Source: JBAXTE01 sp037130365
GTDB taxonomy: Bacteria > Bacteroidota > Bacteroidia > Bacteroidales > WCHB1-69
Direction: 5' to 3'
Assembly (NCBI GenBank): GCA_037130365.1
Contig: JBAXTE010000008.1
Span: 60,445-124,444, forward strand
Length of the DNA stretch: 64,000 bases
Made by a program: the position numbers and the translations under genes. Under the pieces are notes generated by a model. The model did not search any database. It saw nothing but the letters and a program-made list of their open reading frames with translations, and was not told where the DNA came from. The first letter of the stretch is position 1. Each line of letters starts with the position of its first letter. Below, one piece after another: positions 32,015-41,507 of the stretch.

Positions 32015-34885
32015 CTATATATAACTTTCGATTGGTTGACAGCTACAGACCAAATTCCGATCACCAGAGGCATCGTCAATTCTGGTTACTGTTGGCCAAT
32101 ATTTGTCGCCATGAGGCATTGGATATGCAGCTGTTTTGCGAGTATATGGCAAGTTCCATTCGTCGGCAGTTACCATTTCGGCAGTATGAGGAGCTATTTT
32201 AATAACATTGATCTTTTTATCTGCATTACCTTTTTCAATTTCAGCAATTTCTTCGCGGATAGCTAACATTGCATCACAGAATCTGTCGATTTCGCAAAGA
32301 GGTTCACTTTCAGTAGGTTCTACCATTAAAGTACCGTGAACAGGAAATGCAACGGTTGGAGCATGAAACCCATAATCCATCAAACGTTTGGCAATATCAA
32401 TAGCTTGAATTTCGGTGCTAATACTAAATTCATTACAATCAATAATAAATTCGTGAGCACAAGTGCCATGAGTTCCTTTATAAAGAATTTTATATTTTTC
32501 CTCAATACGTTTCATCATATAATTTGCATTCAAAATAGCCATTTTTGTAGCTAACGTTAGTCCGTCACCACCCATCATTTTAATATAGCCATAAGAAATT
32601 GGAATTACAGAAGCGCTACCATAAGGAGCTGCAGAAATAGACATACCTTCTTTTCCGCCAGTTTCTACCACGCTGTGATTTGGCAAGAATTGGATTAGAT
32701 GTGCTGCTACACCAATTGGTCCAACACCTGGTCCTCCTCCTCCATGAGGAATTGCAAAAGTCTTATGCAAGTTCAAATGACAAACATCTGCACCCATGTG
32801 TCCCGGACTTGTTAATCCAACTTGGGCATTCATGTTTGCACCATCCATATAAACTTGTCCACCATTTGTGTGAATAATATTGATAATATCTAAAATGCCT
32901 TCTTCAAAAACACCATGAGTTGATGGATATGTAATCATTAAAGCAGCTAATCTCTCTTTATTGGCTTCTGCTTTTTCTTTTAAATCTTCAATATTTACAT
33001 TGCCATTATCTTCTGATTTTACCACTAAAATGTCCATTCCAGCCATTGCAGCGCTAGCAGGATTTGTTCCATGTGCAGAAGAAGGAATTAATACAAGTTT
33101 TCGTTGTGTATCTCCTCTGCTTAAATGATAACTACGAATTACCATTAATCCAGCATATTCGCCAGCGGCTCCAGAATTAGGTTGAAAAGAGATTGCAGCA
33201 AAACCAGTGATTTTACATAAATCTTTTTCGAGCTCTGTAAGCATTAATTGATAACCTTTCGCTTGATCTTTAGGCACAAATGGGTGAATTGCACTGAATT
33301 CTGGCCAGCTTAAATAGAATAATTCCGCAGCAGCATTCAATTTCATAGTACAACTTCCAAGTGGAATCATAGCTCTATTTAACGATAAGTCTTTAATTTC
33401 TAAAAACTTAATATAACGCATCATTTCTGTTTCCGAATGATTTGTGTTAAATACAGGATGAGTTAAGAATTTTGATTTACGCTGAAATTTTGAGTCATAA
33501 GTAGTCATAGTTTCGCAATACGATGGATCGCAAACATATTTGACAAAAGGCACATTAGCAACTTTAGCAAAGATTTCAAGAATTAGGTTTATATCTTCAA
33601 GAGAAGTCGTTTCATCAACACTAATTCCAATATGCTTGTTATCGATATATCTAAAGTTAACTTGATTTGCTAATGCTTGTTTCTCAATTGCCTCAATGCT
33701 AATATTTTCAGGAAGTTCAATATTAAGAGTGTCGAAGAAATTGGTATTGATTTGTTTATATCCCAATTTAGCAACTTCTTCTGCTAAAACTGCCGTTAGA
33801 ATATTAATATGACGAGCAATTGTGCGGATTCCTTCTTGACCGTGGTAAACAGCATACATACCAGCCATAATTGCCAATAATGCTTGAGCGGTACAAATAT
33901 TTGATGTTGCTTTTTCGCGTTTAATATGTTGTTCCCGAGTTTGAAGAGCCATCCGTAGCGCTCTTTTTCCTGTTGCATCTACAGAAATACCAATAATTCT
34001 TCCTGGAATTGTTCTTTTAAATTTTTCGTGTGTAGCAAAAAATGCAGCGTGTGGACCGCCATAACCCATTGGAACACCAAAACGTTGTGAAGAACCAAAA
34101 ACGGCATCTGCACCCCATTCGCCAGGAGGTGTTAACAATGCTAAGCTCATTAAATCAGCAGCAACGCCAACACTAATACCGTTTGTATGTGCTTTTTCGG
34201 TAAAGGAGAAGTAGTCGTTAACTTGACCTTTTTGGTCGGGATATTGTAAAATTGCTCCAAAATAAGTGTCGTCTAATTCTACTTCGCAAGCACATCCAGT
34301 TGTAATTTCAATTCCTAGAGGCAATGCTCTCGTTTTAAGAACATCAATGGTGTGAGCGAAAACACGTTGAGAAACAAAGCATTTAACAACGTTGTTTTTT
34401 ACTTGTTCTCTGCTTCTGTTGTTGTAAAACATTATCATTGCTTCAGCTCCTGCAGTTGCCTCATCAAGCAATGATGAGTTGGCAATTGGCAAAGCCGTTA
34501 AATCACTTACTACCGTTTGAAAATTTAATAATGCTTCTAAACGACCTTGTGAAATTTCTGCTTGATAAGGTGTGTATGAAGTATACCAACCTGGATTTTC
34601 TAAAATATTTCGAAGAATTACACCTGGGGTTATCGTGTTATAATAACCTTGTCCGATGTATGTTTTATATAATTTATTTAGTCCACCAATTTGCTTGATA
34701 TGGTTCAGATATTCCCATTCATTTAGTCCTGCTGGCAAATCTAAATTGTTTGGAATACGAATGTGTTTAGGTACTGTTTTATCGATTAAATCATCAATCG
34801 ATTTTACGCCAATTGTAGATAACATTTGATCTACTTCGTGCATACGAGGCCCGTTGTGTCTGGTAACAAAATTGTTTGTAATCAT
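32015..34885 (-). CDS. gcvP: Glycine dehydrogenase (decarboxylating), P-protein
   Basis: 956 residues when started at ATG 34885; an in-frame GTG at 34909 adds eight non-conserved residues and is less likely. The P-protein of the glycine cleavage system removes CO2 from glycine and passes the aminomethyl group to lipoyl-H-protein. Both halves of the long fused form are present: the N-terminal FVTRHNGPRMHEVDQML and the C-terminal half with the PLP lysine K708 in NLHKTFAIPHGGGGPG. Other gcv genes (gcvT, gcvH) are not here. Single gene with own -7 element and terminator. Confidence 0.97.
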   Translation of the reverse strand: MITNNFVTRHNGPRMHEVDQMLSTIGVKSIDDLIDKTVPKHIRIPNNLDLPAGLNEWEYLNHIKQIGGLNKLYKTYIGQGYYNTITPGVILRNILENPGWYTSYTPYQAEISQGRLEALLNFQTVVSDLTALPIANSSLLDEATAGAEAMIMFYNNRSREQVKNNVVKCFVSQRVFAHTIDVLKTRALPLGIEITTGCACEVELDDTYFGAILQYPDQKGQVNDYFSFTEKAHTNGISVGVAADLMSLALLTPPGEWGADAVFGSSQRFGVPMGYGGPHAAFFATHEKFKRTIPGRIIGISVDATGKRALRMALQTREQHIKREKATSNICTAQALLAIMAGMYAVYHGQEGIRTIARHINILTAVLAEEVAKLGYKQINTNFFDTLNIELPENISIEAIEKQALANQVNFRYIDNKHIGISVDETTSLEDINLILEIFAKVANVPFVKYVCDPSYCETMTTYDSKFQRKSKFLTHPVFNTNHSETEMMRYIKFLEIKDLSLNRAMIPLGSCTMKLNAAAELFYLSWPEFSAIHPFVPKDQAKGYQLMLTELEKDLCKITGFAAISFQPNSGAAGEYAGLMVIRSYHLSRGDTQRKLVLIPSSAHGTNPASAAMAGMDILVVKSEDNGNVNIEDLKEKAEANKERLAALMITYPSTHGVFEEGILDIINIIHTNGGQVYMDGANMNAQVGLTSPGHMGADVCHLNLHKTFAIPHGGGGPGVGPIGVAAHLIQFLPNHSVVETGGKEGMSISAAPYGSASVIPISYGYIKMMGGDGLTLATKMAILNANYMMKRIEEKYKILYKGTHGTCAHEFIIDCNEFSISTEIQAIDIAKRLMDYGFHAPTVAFPVHGTLMVEPTESEPLCEIDRFCDAMLAIREEIAEIEKGNADKKINVIKIAPHTAEMVTADEWNLPYTRKTAAYPMPHGDKYWPTVTRIDDASGDRNLVCSCQPIESYI

Positions 34886-35015
34886 TTGAACTGTTTTTTT
34901 TATGAACACCCTAATTACTGCGCTTTAGAAAACGTGAACCCAAATATTGTTAACTAACAGTTTTCGCAATATTTTGGAACTTAAGTAGTCACCAAAGAGC
35001 AATTTGTTTTTTTAG

Positions 35016-35023
35016 CAAAGGTA
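35016..35023 (-). promoter_or_regulatory. Putative -7 element of gcvP
   Basis: Reads TACCTTTG on the minus strand, giving a leader of about 120 bases before the ATG. The leader was read for a glycine riboswitch and none was recognised. Confidence 0.5.
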
Positions 35024-35226
35024 TAATTTTTTAATTTAAAAAAAACATGGTTAGTTCAATTTATACAGAAGCAAATATTTAAAAGTTTAATTTTTTTAAA
35101 TTCATCCATTAGTAACTGAATTATTGGCGTTTTCTAATCAGATTTAAGGCACAATTTATAAGGAGGTTTTAGCGTGTTTTTATCGGTTACAAAACATCAT
35201 TTTTACAAAACATTTTTAGAAAATCT

Positions 35227-35246
35227 TTGTAGTTTTTTAACTACAA
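35227..35246. promoter_or_regulatory. Inverted repeat (putative operator) at the kinase promoter
   Basis: TTGTAGTT (35227-35234) and AACTACAA (35239-35246), perfect 8-bp arms around TTTT, ending two bases before the -33 TTG. Confidence 0.4.
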
Positions 35247-35247
35247 C

Positions 35248-35278
35248 TTGAAATTGGTTCAAAAAACAGCTATATTCG
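35248..35278 (+). promoter_or_regulatory. Putative promoter of the hybrid histidine kinase
   Basis: TTG at 35248-35250, 20 bases, then TATATTCG at 35271-35278, one base off TAnnTTTG; 30 bases before the ATG. Confidence 0.5.
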
Positions 35279-35308
35279 CATATTGTTATTTCCTAAATCA
35301 TTCTTATA

Positions 35309-38300
35309 ATGAAAAAAGTTAAATATAAGTTGCTGATTATTATTTTAGTGCTCACTTCTATTGTTGTTTTCTCCTTATTAATTATTCAATTTAACATAGA
35401 TAATAATTTATCAAAGACGGGAGTTTTATATTTAAAAGAAAAAGAAAAACAAATAGAAGAAATATATACAATTAAAGATAAATCACACCAATATCTTACC
35501 CAAAATTTATATTCTAAATGGCCTCCAATAATCAAGCACATCGAAAATGGAGATACTCTGGGTCTTAAAAAATTAATGGATCCAGTTATTAAAGATTACG
35601 GTTATTATGGTTATGCTGTTTTCGATTCTACGTGTAATCTTCTTTGTGGCAATTCAAAAGATAACCTTTTGCCATCATTTGATGATATTACACCTTATAA
35701 TTTTGTTAATGATAAAGTTAAATTCTATTTATGGTATGAAAATCAAGTAATAACGGTTCAAGGCGCAACAATAAAAAGTGACTCATTAAAAACAAAAAAG
35801 AACATTGGGTTTCTTTTGATGCTAAAAGCAATGACTTCTAATGATTTTAAGGAAATTGAGTCTATTAGTAACTCAAAAGTTACGCTGATGGACTTAAATT
35901 CAAATACAAGTTTCGACAATAAGTATATAGGAGGCGGAAATATTATTTTTTATTATCCCTTAAAAGACTATAAAGATAAAAAAGTGGCCGTTCTTAAAAT
36001 TGAAAGTCATAATGATCTTTTAAGTTTATATCAATTATCTTCTAAAAAAACTCTAATATTAACTGCATTTATTGGATTTATAATTATCTCATTTTTGTCT
36101 TTTTTGTTATTAAAATGGGTTATTTCACCACTTCAAAATATTGCTTCCGTTTTGGTTTCAGGAGATATTTCAATTCTTAAAAAACAAAAAAAAGGCATCG
36201 ATGAGTTTGCAAAACTAGCGATATTAATTATTGATTTTTTTAAACAAAAAAAGGAACTTGAAGAAAACAAAAGGCTACTCGAAGAATCACAAAAAAAGAT
36301 AATTTTAGAGAGAGCAAATCTAGAGAGAGCAGAATTAATTGCAAATGTAGGCACGTGGAAAAAAAATCTTATTACAGGTGAAATATATTGGTCAAATCAA
36401 GTTTTTAATCAGTTTGAACGTGAAAAAGAATTAGGAATGCCCAATGATAATGACGTATATGATTATATTATCCCTGCAGACAAATCTTTAATTGAGGAAT
36501 TTGCTCAAAAATGTATTACTAACGGCATTTCGAAATATCAAATTAGAATTATTTCAGGGAAAGGGAATCATCGGATAATTGAAAACACTATAGTCTCTGA
36601 GAGGGACGAAAACACAGTTGTCGGTTTCTTTGGTTCTTCTTTAGATATTACAGAAAAACACGAATCGGAACAAAAAATTCAAATGCTGGCTCATACCGTC
36701 GAAAGTATAAACCGCTGTGTTACAATTTCAGATTTGAATGATAAATTAATCTATGTAAATAAGGCATTCAAGGATATTTACCAGTATAATGATAGTGAAA
36801 TAATTGGTAAACAATCCTCTTTGCTTTGGGTGGATAGTGATAGAAAAACAAATACCTCAATCTTAACCAAAACTTTCGATGGTGGATGGAGTGGTGTACT
36901 ATGGAATAAAAAGAAAAATGGAGATCTTTTTCAGGTTTCTTTAGATACATCACCAATCAGAAATGACAAAGGTGAAATTTTTGCTGTGGTTGGATTTGCT
37001 CATGATATTACGGAGCAAATTAAAATGTATGAAGAAATAAATAGAACAAACACCTATCTTGAATCATTGATTTCTAATATGCAGGCTGGTGTTCTTGTTG
37101 AAGATGAACACCGCTCGATTTCTGTTATTAATCAGTATTTTTTAAAAATATTTAATTCTCAAGACATACAAGATGTAAAACGACATACAAAATCTTCATG
37201 TGTCGGTTTATTGAATAACCTAAAGAAATTAATCGTTAACCCAGAAATGTTTATTCAAAATGTTGAAAAACGCCTATTAGAAAGAAAAATTACGATTAAT
37301 GAAGAAATCTTATTGACCGATGGACGTGTATTAGAGCGAGATTTTGTTCCATTAACAATTAATAATGAACCGAAAGGCGCATTATGGGTTTATAGAGATG
37401 TTACTCAGCGAAAAGAAGCAGAACAACTATTTATTCAACAAAATTCAATTTTTAAAGGTGTAGCAAATGCCTCGCAATATCTTCTAAAACTCCCAGATCT
37501 TGAAGGATCAATAAATAAAGCGTTAGCAGTATTTGGTCAGGATATAGATATTGATCGAGTATATATTTTTGAACATTTGGTTGAAGAGGGAATAGAATAT
37601 GTGTGTAAAACATTTCAATGGTGTAGTGAAGGAATTGAAACACAAATAGACAATTCTAAATCAACAAAATTACGCTTTGACGAATTTCATATATGGAAAT
37701 CCAGATTGTCAAACAATGAAGTTATAAAAGGACTTGTTAAAGATTTTCCAGAAGATGAACGCCAACTTCTTGAAGTTCAGTCAACGCTGTCATTTATTGT
37801 TGCTCCATTGTTTGTTGAAGGGATCTTTTCTGGATTTGTTGGTTTTGACGATTGTAAAACTTATCGAATTTGGACAGATACGGATATCTCAATAATTCGT
37901 ATGCTTGCCTCAAATATTAGTGGTGCATTTGAAATTAGTTCTACAAAAAAACGACTAATAGAATCAGCCAAAAAAGCAGATCAAGCCAATGATGCTAAAT
38001 CTGAGTTTCTAGCAAACATGAGCCATGAAATTCGAACGCCAATGAATGGAATTATAGGAATGACGGGTTTATTGTCTTATACAAGACTAGATGATGAGCA
38101 GAAAGACTTTTTACAAACAATTAGAATAAGTAGCGAATCGTTACTTACAATTATTAACGACATTTTGGATTTTACTAAAATTGAATCCGGAAAGATGGAG
38201 CTAGAAAACATAGATTTTAAAATTTCTGATGTTATTGAAGAAGTGTTTGACTTGGTTTTTACAAATATTAATAATTTTGCTGTTGAGCTAATTTATGATA

Positions 38301-39514
38301 TAGACGAAGATGTGCCCGTTTTTGTAAACGCAGATGTTACTAAATTTCGGCAAATTCTTGTAAACTTAATAGCTAATGCAATAAAATTTACAACTCAAGG
38401 ATCTATTGTCACAATTGTTTCGGTAAATAAGGATCAATCGTTGCTTCAAATTTCAATTTCTGACACAGGTATTGGAATTCCTGAAGATAAAATCACAAAT
38501 CTTTTTAATGCATTTACACAAGTAGATGCCACAATTACTCGAAAGTATGGTGGAACAGGGCTGGGACTTGCAATTTGCAAAAAGCTTACAAGTATTATGG
38601 GTGGAACAATTTCTGTTGAAAGTAAACCCGATTTTGGTTCCGTTTTTACTTTTTCAATCGCAATAAAAAAGGCCTCTTTGAAGTTTTTTGATGCCCCAAT
38701 ATTTAATGATGTATTGGTAAATAAGTCAATTCTCATCGTTGATGATAATGCAATAAATTGTAGAATTCTTGAAAAACAATGTTTAAAAAATTTGATGATT
38801 CCACATCAAACAACAGATCCTCTTTTAGCTTTAGATATAATAGAAAAATATCCCGAAATTGAAATTTGTTTACTCGATGTTGCAATGCCAGGTTTAGACG
38901 GCTTTACTCTGGCTAAGCAAATTAGAGAAAAATTTGGGTTGAAACCAGCAATAATTATGCTTTCATCAATCTCTAATATCTCAAAAGAACCATATTTCGA
39001 CTACCATCTGTCTAAACCGATCAAATATGCTATTTTGTTTAACATCATTAAAACATTATTTGATGGAGGTGTGGAACATAACGACAAAAAAAAGGCAGCC
39101 GATTTTAGTGATAAGGTAGTTTTGTTTGCTCAAAAATACCCCATTTCTATTTTAATTGCAGAAGACAACCCAATTAATCAAAAACTATTGACACATATTC
39201 TACAAAAGAATGGCTACCAGCCAGATTTTGCATCAAATGGGTTAGAGGTATTGCAATCTGTAAGACGTCAAAAATATGATTTAATTTTTATGGACGTTCA
39301 AATGCCAGAAATGGATGGTTTTGAAGCAACTAGACAGTTAGTTCATCGCTATATTAAAACAGAAAGACCTATTATTGTTGCTGTTACAGCTAATGCGATG
39401 AAGGGAGATAAAGATTTGTGCGAAGAGGCTGGGATGGATGATTATATTTCAAAACCAATTAGAGTAGAAGAGTTGAAAAAAGTAATAGAAAAGCATTTTG
39501 CAAAACATGAATAA
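35309..39514 (+). CDS. Hybrid sensor histidine kinase (periplasmic sensor, PAS repeats, GAF, HisKA-HATPase, two REC domains)
   Basis: 1401 residues. TM1 at about 8-30, an extracytoplasmic sensor to about 245 (Cache-like in position), TM2 at 248-270, then a HAMP-like/coiled linker rich in Lys/Glu (275-340). Three PAS-type modules follow at roughly 340-450, 460-575 and 585-700, the first two ending in the PAC-like FGSSLDITEKHE and GFAHDITEQ; then a GAF-like domain (715-880). The kinase core has the phospho-acceptor H906 in NMSHEIRTPMNG, the N box NLIANAIKFT and G boxes DTGIGIP and GGTGLGLAI. Two receiver domains end the protein: D1190 in LLDVAMPG and D1329 in FMDVQMPEMDG, with the conserved Lys in HLSKPI and YISKPI. 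No HPt domain and no partner regulator gene is adjacent. Signal and output unknown. Confidence 0.93.
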   Translation: MKKVKYKLLIIILVLTSIVVFSLLIIQFNIDNNLSKTGVLYLKEKEKQIEEIYTIKDKSHQYLTQNLYSKWPPIIKHIENGDTLGLKKLMDPVIKDYGYYGYAVFDSTCNLLCGNSKDNLLPSFDDITPYNFVNDKVKFYLWYENQVITVQGATIKSDSLKTKKNIGFLLMLKAMTSNDFKEIESISNSKVTLMDLNSNTSFDNKYIGGGNIIFYYPLKDYKDKKVAVLKIESHNDLLSLYQLSSKKTLILTAFIGFIIISFLSFLLLKWVISPLQNIASVLVSGDISILKKQKKGIDEFAKLAILIIDFFKQKKELEENKRLLEESQKKIILERANLERAELIANVGTWKKNLITGEIYWSNQVFNQFEREKELGMPNDNDVYDYIIPADKSLIEEFAQKCITNGISKYQIRIISGKGNHRIIENTIVSERDENTVVGFFGSSLDITEKHESEQKIQMLAHTVESINRCVTISDLNDKLIYVNKAFKDIYQYNDSEIIGKQSSLLWVDSDRKTNTSILTKTFDGGWSGVLWNKKKNGDLFQVSLDTSPIRNDKGEIFAVVGFAHDITEQIKMYEEINRTNTYLESLISNMQAGVLVEDEHRSISVINQYFLKIFNSQDIQDVKRHTKSSCVGLLNNLKKLIVNPEMFIQNVEKRLLERKITINEEILLTDGRVLERDFVPLTINNEPKGALWVYRDVTQRKEAEQLFIQQNSIFKGVANASQYLLKLPDLEGSINKALAVFGQDIDIDRVYIFEHLVEEGIEYVCKTFQWCSEGIETQIDNSKSTKLRFDEFHIWKSRLSNNEVIKGLVKDFPEDERQLLEVQSTLSFIVAPLFVEGIFSGFVGFDDCKTYRIWTDTDISIIRMLASNISGAFEISSTKKRLIESAKKADQANDAKSEFLANMSHEIRTPMNGIIGMTGLLSYTRLDDEQKDFLQTIRISSESLLTIINDILDFTKIESGKMELENIDFKISDVIEEVFDLVFTNINNFAVELIYDIDEDVPVFVNADVTKFRQILVNLIANAIKFTTQGSIVTIVSVNKDQSLLQISISDTGIGIPEDKITNLFNAFTQVDATITRKYGGTGLGLAICKKLTSIMGGTISVESKPDFGSVFTFSIAIKKASLKFFDAPIFNDVLVNKSILIVDDNAINCRILEKQCLKNLMIPHQTTDPLLALDIIEKYPEIEICLLDVAMPGLDGFTLAKQIREKFGLKPAIIMLSSISNISKEPYFDYHLSKPIKYAILFNIIKTLFDGGVEHNDKKKAADFSDKVVLFAQKYPISILIAEDNPINQKLLTHILQKNGYQPDFASNGLEVLQSVRRQKYDLIFMDVQMPEMDGFEATRQLVHRYIKTERPIIVAVTANAMKGDKDLCEEAGMDDYISKPIRVEELKKVIEKHFAKHE

Positions 39515-39587
39515 GATTATTAATCAAGCTTGGGGTAATTATTTATGCGTTGTTGCCCGAAAAAAAGTTTTATTGGTTGTTTTGTGC

Positions 39588-39595
39588 TAAATTTG
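39588..39595 (+). promoter_or_regulatory. Putative -7 element of the lipid acyltransferase operon
   Basis: TAAATTTG (TAnnTTTG), 87 bases before the ATG at 39683. No good -33 element. Confidence 0.4.
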
Positions 39596-39682
39596 CAAAA
39601 TGGGAAAGTTCATTAAAATTGTTTTTCTCTTGATTATTTGATTGATAATCACTCAGTACAATTATAAAATCCGAACAGTATA

Positions 39683-40525
39683 ATGGATAAGAACGAAAGT
39701 AATGGCACTAAAGCCGTAATAAAAATTGATGTTGAAGGCTTATTAAGGGCTAAAAACCCTCAATTGCTTAGAATTTTACCTCGCTTTGTCGTGTCTTACA
39801 TTAAACGGGTTATTCATCAAGATGAAATCAATGATTTTTTAGAGAAGAACAACGAAGTTTATAATGTTGATTTTGCAGATAGTGCTCTTAAATTATTCAA
39901 CACAAAAATTAAAATTGTTGGTTTAGAAAACATTCCGAAGGAGGGTAACCAAATTGTAGTTTCAAATCATCCGCTGGGGGGCTTAGACGGCATTGCACTT
40001 ATTAGTGTAATTGGAAAATACAGAAGTGATGTTGTGTTTCCGGTTAATGATTTATTGTTATACCTCCGCAATATGAATGGTATATTTTTACCAATAAACA
40101 AACATGGAAGAAATAGCTCTGATGCTGTGCGTGAATTTGATCAAGCTTTTGCCTCAAAAGAAAATGTCTTGCTCTATTTTCCTGCAGGTTTATGCTCTAG
40201 AAAAATAAAAGGAAAAATCACCGACCTGGAATGGAAAAAAACAGTTGTTACAAAAGCAAAAAAATATCATCGCGACATTGTGCCTGTTTATTTTGAAGGA
40301 AGAAATAGAAATTTTTTTTACAATCTCTCCAACATTAGAAAATTTCTTGGAATAAAAGCAAATATTGAGATGTTTTACCTTGCTGATGAAATGTATCACC
40401 AACAAAATAAAACATTTACCATATATTTTGGAAAACCCATTTCCGCTGATACTTTTACAAAAGAAAAGACTGATGCTCAATGGTCTGCATGGCTCAAAAA
40501 CGAAGTCTACAAGTTAAAAGAATAG
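39683..40525 (+). CDS. glsA: Lyso-aminolipid O-acyltransferase (GlsA/OlsA-like, PlsC superfamily)
   Basis: 280 residues. PlsC-type core: NHPLGGLDGIAL (block I, with five rather than four residues between His and Asp, typical of this subgroup), LYFPAGLCSR (glycine-rich substrate loop) and IVPVYFEGRN. It probably adds the second acyl chain (ester-linked) to an N-acyl amino acid. The next gene encodes an OlsB-like N-acyltransferase; the pair corresponds to the glycine-lipid genes glsA/glsB described in Bacteroides and to ornithine-lipid genes olsA/olsB elsewhere. Which amino acid is used cannot be read from the sequence; glycine is favoured because of the phylum. Confidence 0.75.
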   Translation: MDKNESNGTKAVIKIDVEGLLRAKNPQLLRILPRFVVSYIKRVIHQDEINDFLEKNNEVYNVDFADSALKLFNTKIKIVGLENIPKEGNQIVVSNHPLGGLDGIALISVIGKYRSDVVFPVNDLLLYLRNMNGIFLPINKHGRNSSDAVREFDQAFASKENVLLYFPAGLCSRKIKGKITDLEWKKTVVTKAKKYHRDIVPVYFEGRNRNFFYNLSNIRKFLGIKANIEMFYLADEMYHQQNKTFTIYFGKPISADTFTKEKTDAQWSAWLKNEVYKLKE

Positions 40526-40572
40526 ACGAAAACACTCAATCTCGATATTAAAAATTTGATAAAATCAGACAT

Positions 40573-41499
40573 ATGAAACCTATTATTAATCCAATTTCTA
40601 CAGATCTTTTATTAAAAGAATTATCTGCAGAGCGTTTTATTAGAGTTACCAATAATAGCAATAATCAAATTTATATTGTGAATGCCCACAATGCACCAAA
40701 TGTAATGCTTGAATTAGGTAGAATTCGCGAATTAACCTTTAGAAATGCTGGTGGTGGCACAGGAAACGAAGTTGATATTGATGAATATGATACTGCAGAA
40801 ATTCCGTTTGAACAATTATTGGTTTGGAATCCTGAAGATTGCGAAATAATTGGTGCATATCGTTATATTTTAGGGCATAAAATTCCATTTGGTCCAAACG
40901 GACAGCCATTAAGTCCAACAGCTCATCTTTTTGGATATTCTCAATTATTTATAGACAATTATCTTCCATACACTATTGAGTTGGGTCGTTCATTTGTGCA
41001 AACTAAATATCAGCCATCTGTAAACCCCCGTAAAGGGTTATATGCTTTAGATAATATATGGGATGGATTAGGTGCAATTTCTGTCCTAAATCCTGAAATC
41101 AAACATTTTTTTGGCAAAATGACCATGTATAATTCCTATAATAGAGAAGCTCGAGATATGATTCTTTTTGTGTTAAAAAAATATTTTGGGGATACCGAAA
41201 ATTTAGTTTTTCCTTTAGAACCACAAATGTTTGAAACATCAATAGAAAAACTGGAAAAGATTTTTATTGGAAATACATTTGCCGAAGATTATAAAACACT
41301 TAATTCTAATGTACGCTCTTTTAATTTAAATATTCCCCCATTAATTAATATTTATATGGGTCTAACACCTAAAATGAAATGTTTTGGCACTTCTGCTAAT
41401 ATTGATTTTGGAGAAGTTGAAGAAACTGCTATTATGATTACTGTAAGTGATATTTACAGCACAAAAAAAGATCGACACATTAATTCGTTTATTAAATAA
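40573..41499 (+). CDS. glsB: Amino-acid N-acyltransferase (GlsB/OlsB-like, GNAT fold)
   Basis: 308 residues. Resembles the OlsB/'hemolysin-like' acyl-ACP-dependent GNAT group: ELGRIRELTFRNAGGGTGNEVDIDEYD near the N-terminus, EIIGAYRYILG, then ELGRSFVQTKYQPS and PRKGLYALDNIWDGLGAI. It should link a 3-hydroxy fatty acid to the amino group of glycine, ornithine or a similar amino acid. It starts 47 bases after the O-acyltransferase gene. The alternative ornithine-lipid role cannot be ruled out. Confidence 0.78.
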   Translation: MKPIINPISTDLLLKELSAERFIRVTNNSNNQIYIVNAHNAPNVMLELGRIRELTFRNAGGGTGNEVDIDEYDTAEIPFEQLLVWNPEDCEIIGAYRYILGHKIPFGPNGQPLSPTAHLFGYSQLFIDNYLPYTIELGRSFVQTKYQPSVNPRKGLYALDNIWDGLGAISVLNPEIKHFFGKMTMYNSYNREARDMILFVLKKYFGDTENLVFPLEPQMFETSIEKLEKIFIGNTFAEDYKTLNSNVRSFNLNIPPLINIYMGLTPKMKCFGTSANIDFGEVEETAIMITVSDIYSTKKDRHINSFIK

Positions 41500-41507
41500 A
41501 AACTCTT

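Larger units (their letters stand above)
34886..35308. other. Divergent intergenic region gcvP / hybrid kinase, 423 bp
   Basis: No gene. It holds the leftward gcvP -7 element and leader, and the rightward kinase promoter with an adjacent inverted repeat (separate entries). The isolated string AAGGAGGTTTTAG near 35160 looks like a Shine-Dalgarno but no ORF starts after it. Confidence 0.6.

Noticed and set aside
34886..34909. GTG start for gcvP at 34909
   Set aside because: Adds eight unconserved residues; ATG 34885 precedes the conserved N-terminus.
34886..35009. Glycine riboswitch in the gcvP leader
   Set aside because: The leader was read on the minus strand and the conserved core of glycine aptamers was not found.
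35158..35170. AAGGAGG in the kinase upstream region as a ribosome-binding site
   Set aside because: No start codon with an open frame follows within a usable distance.
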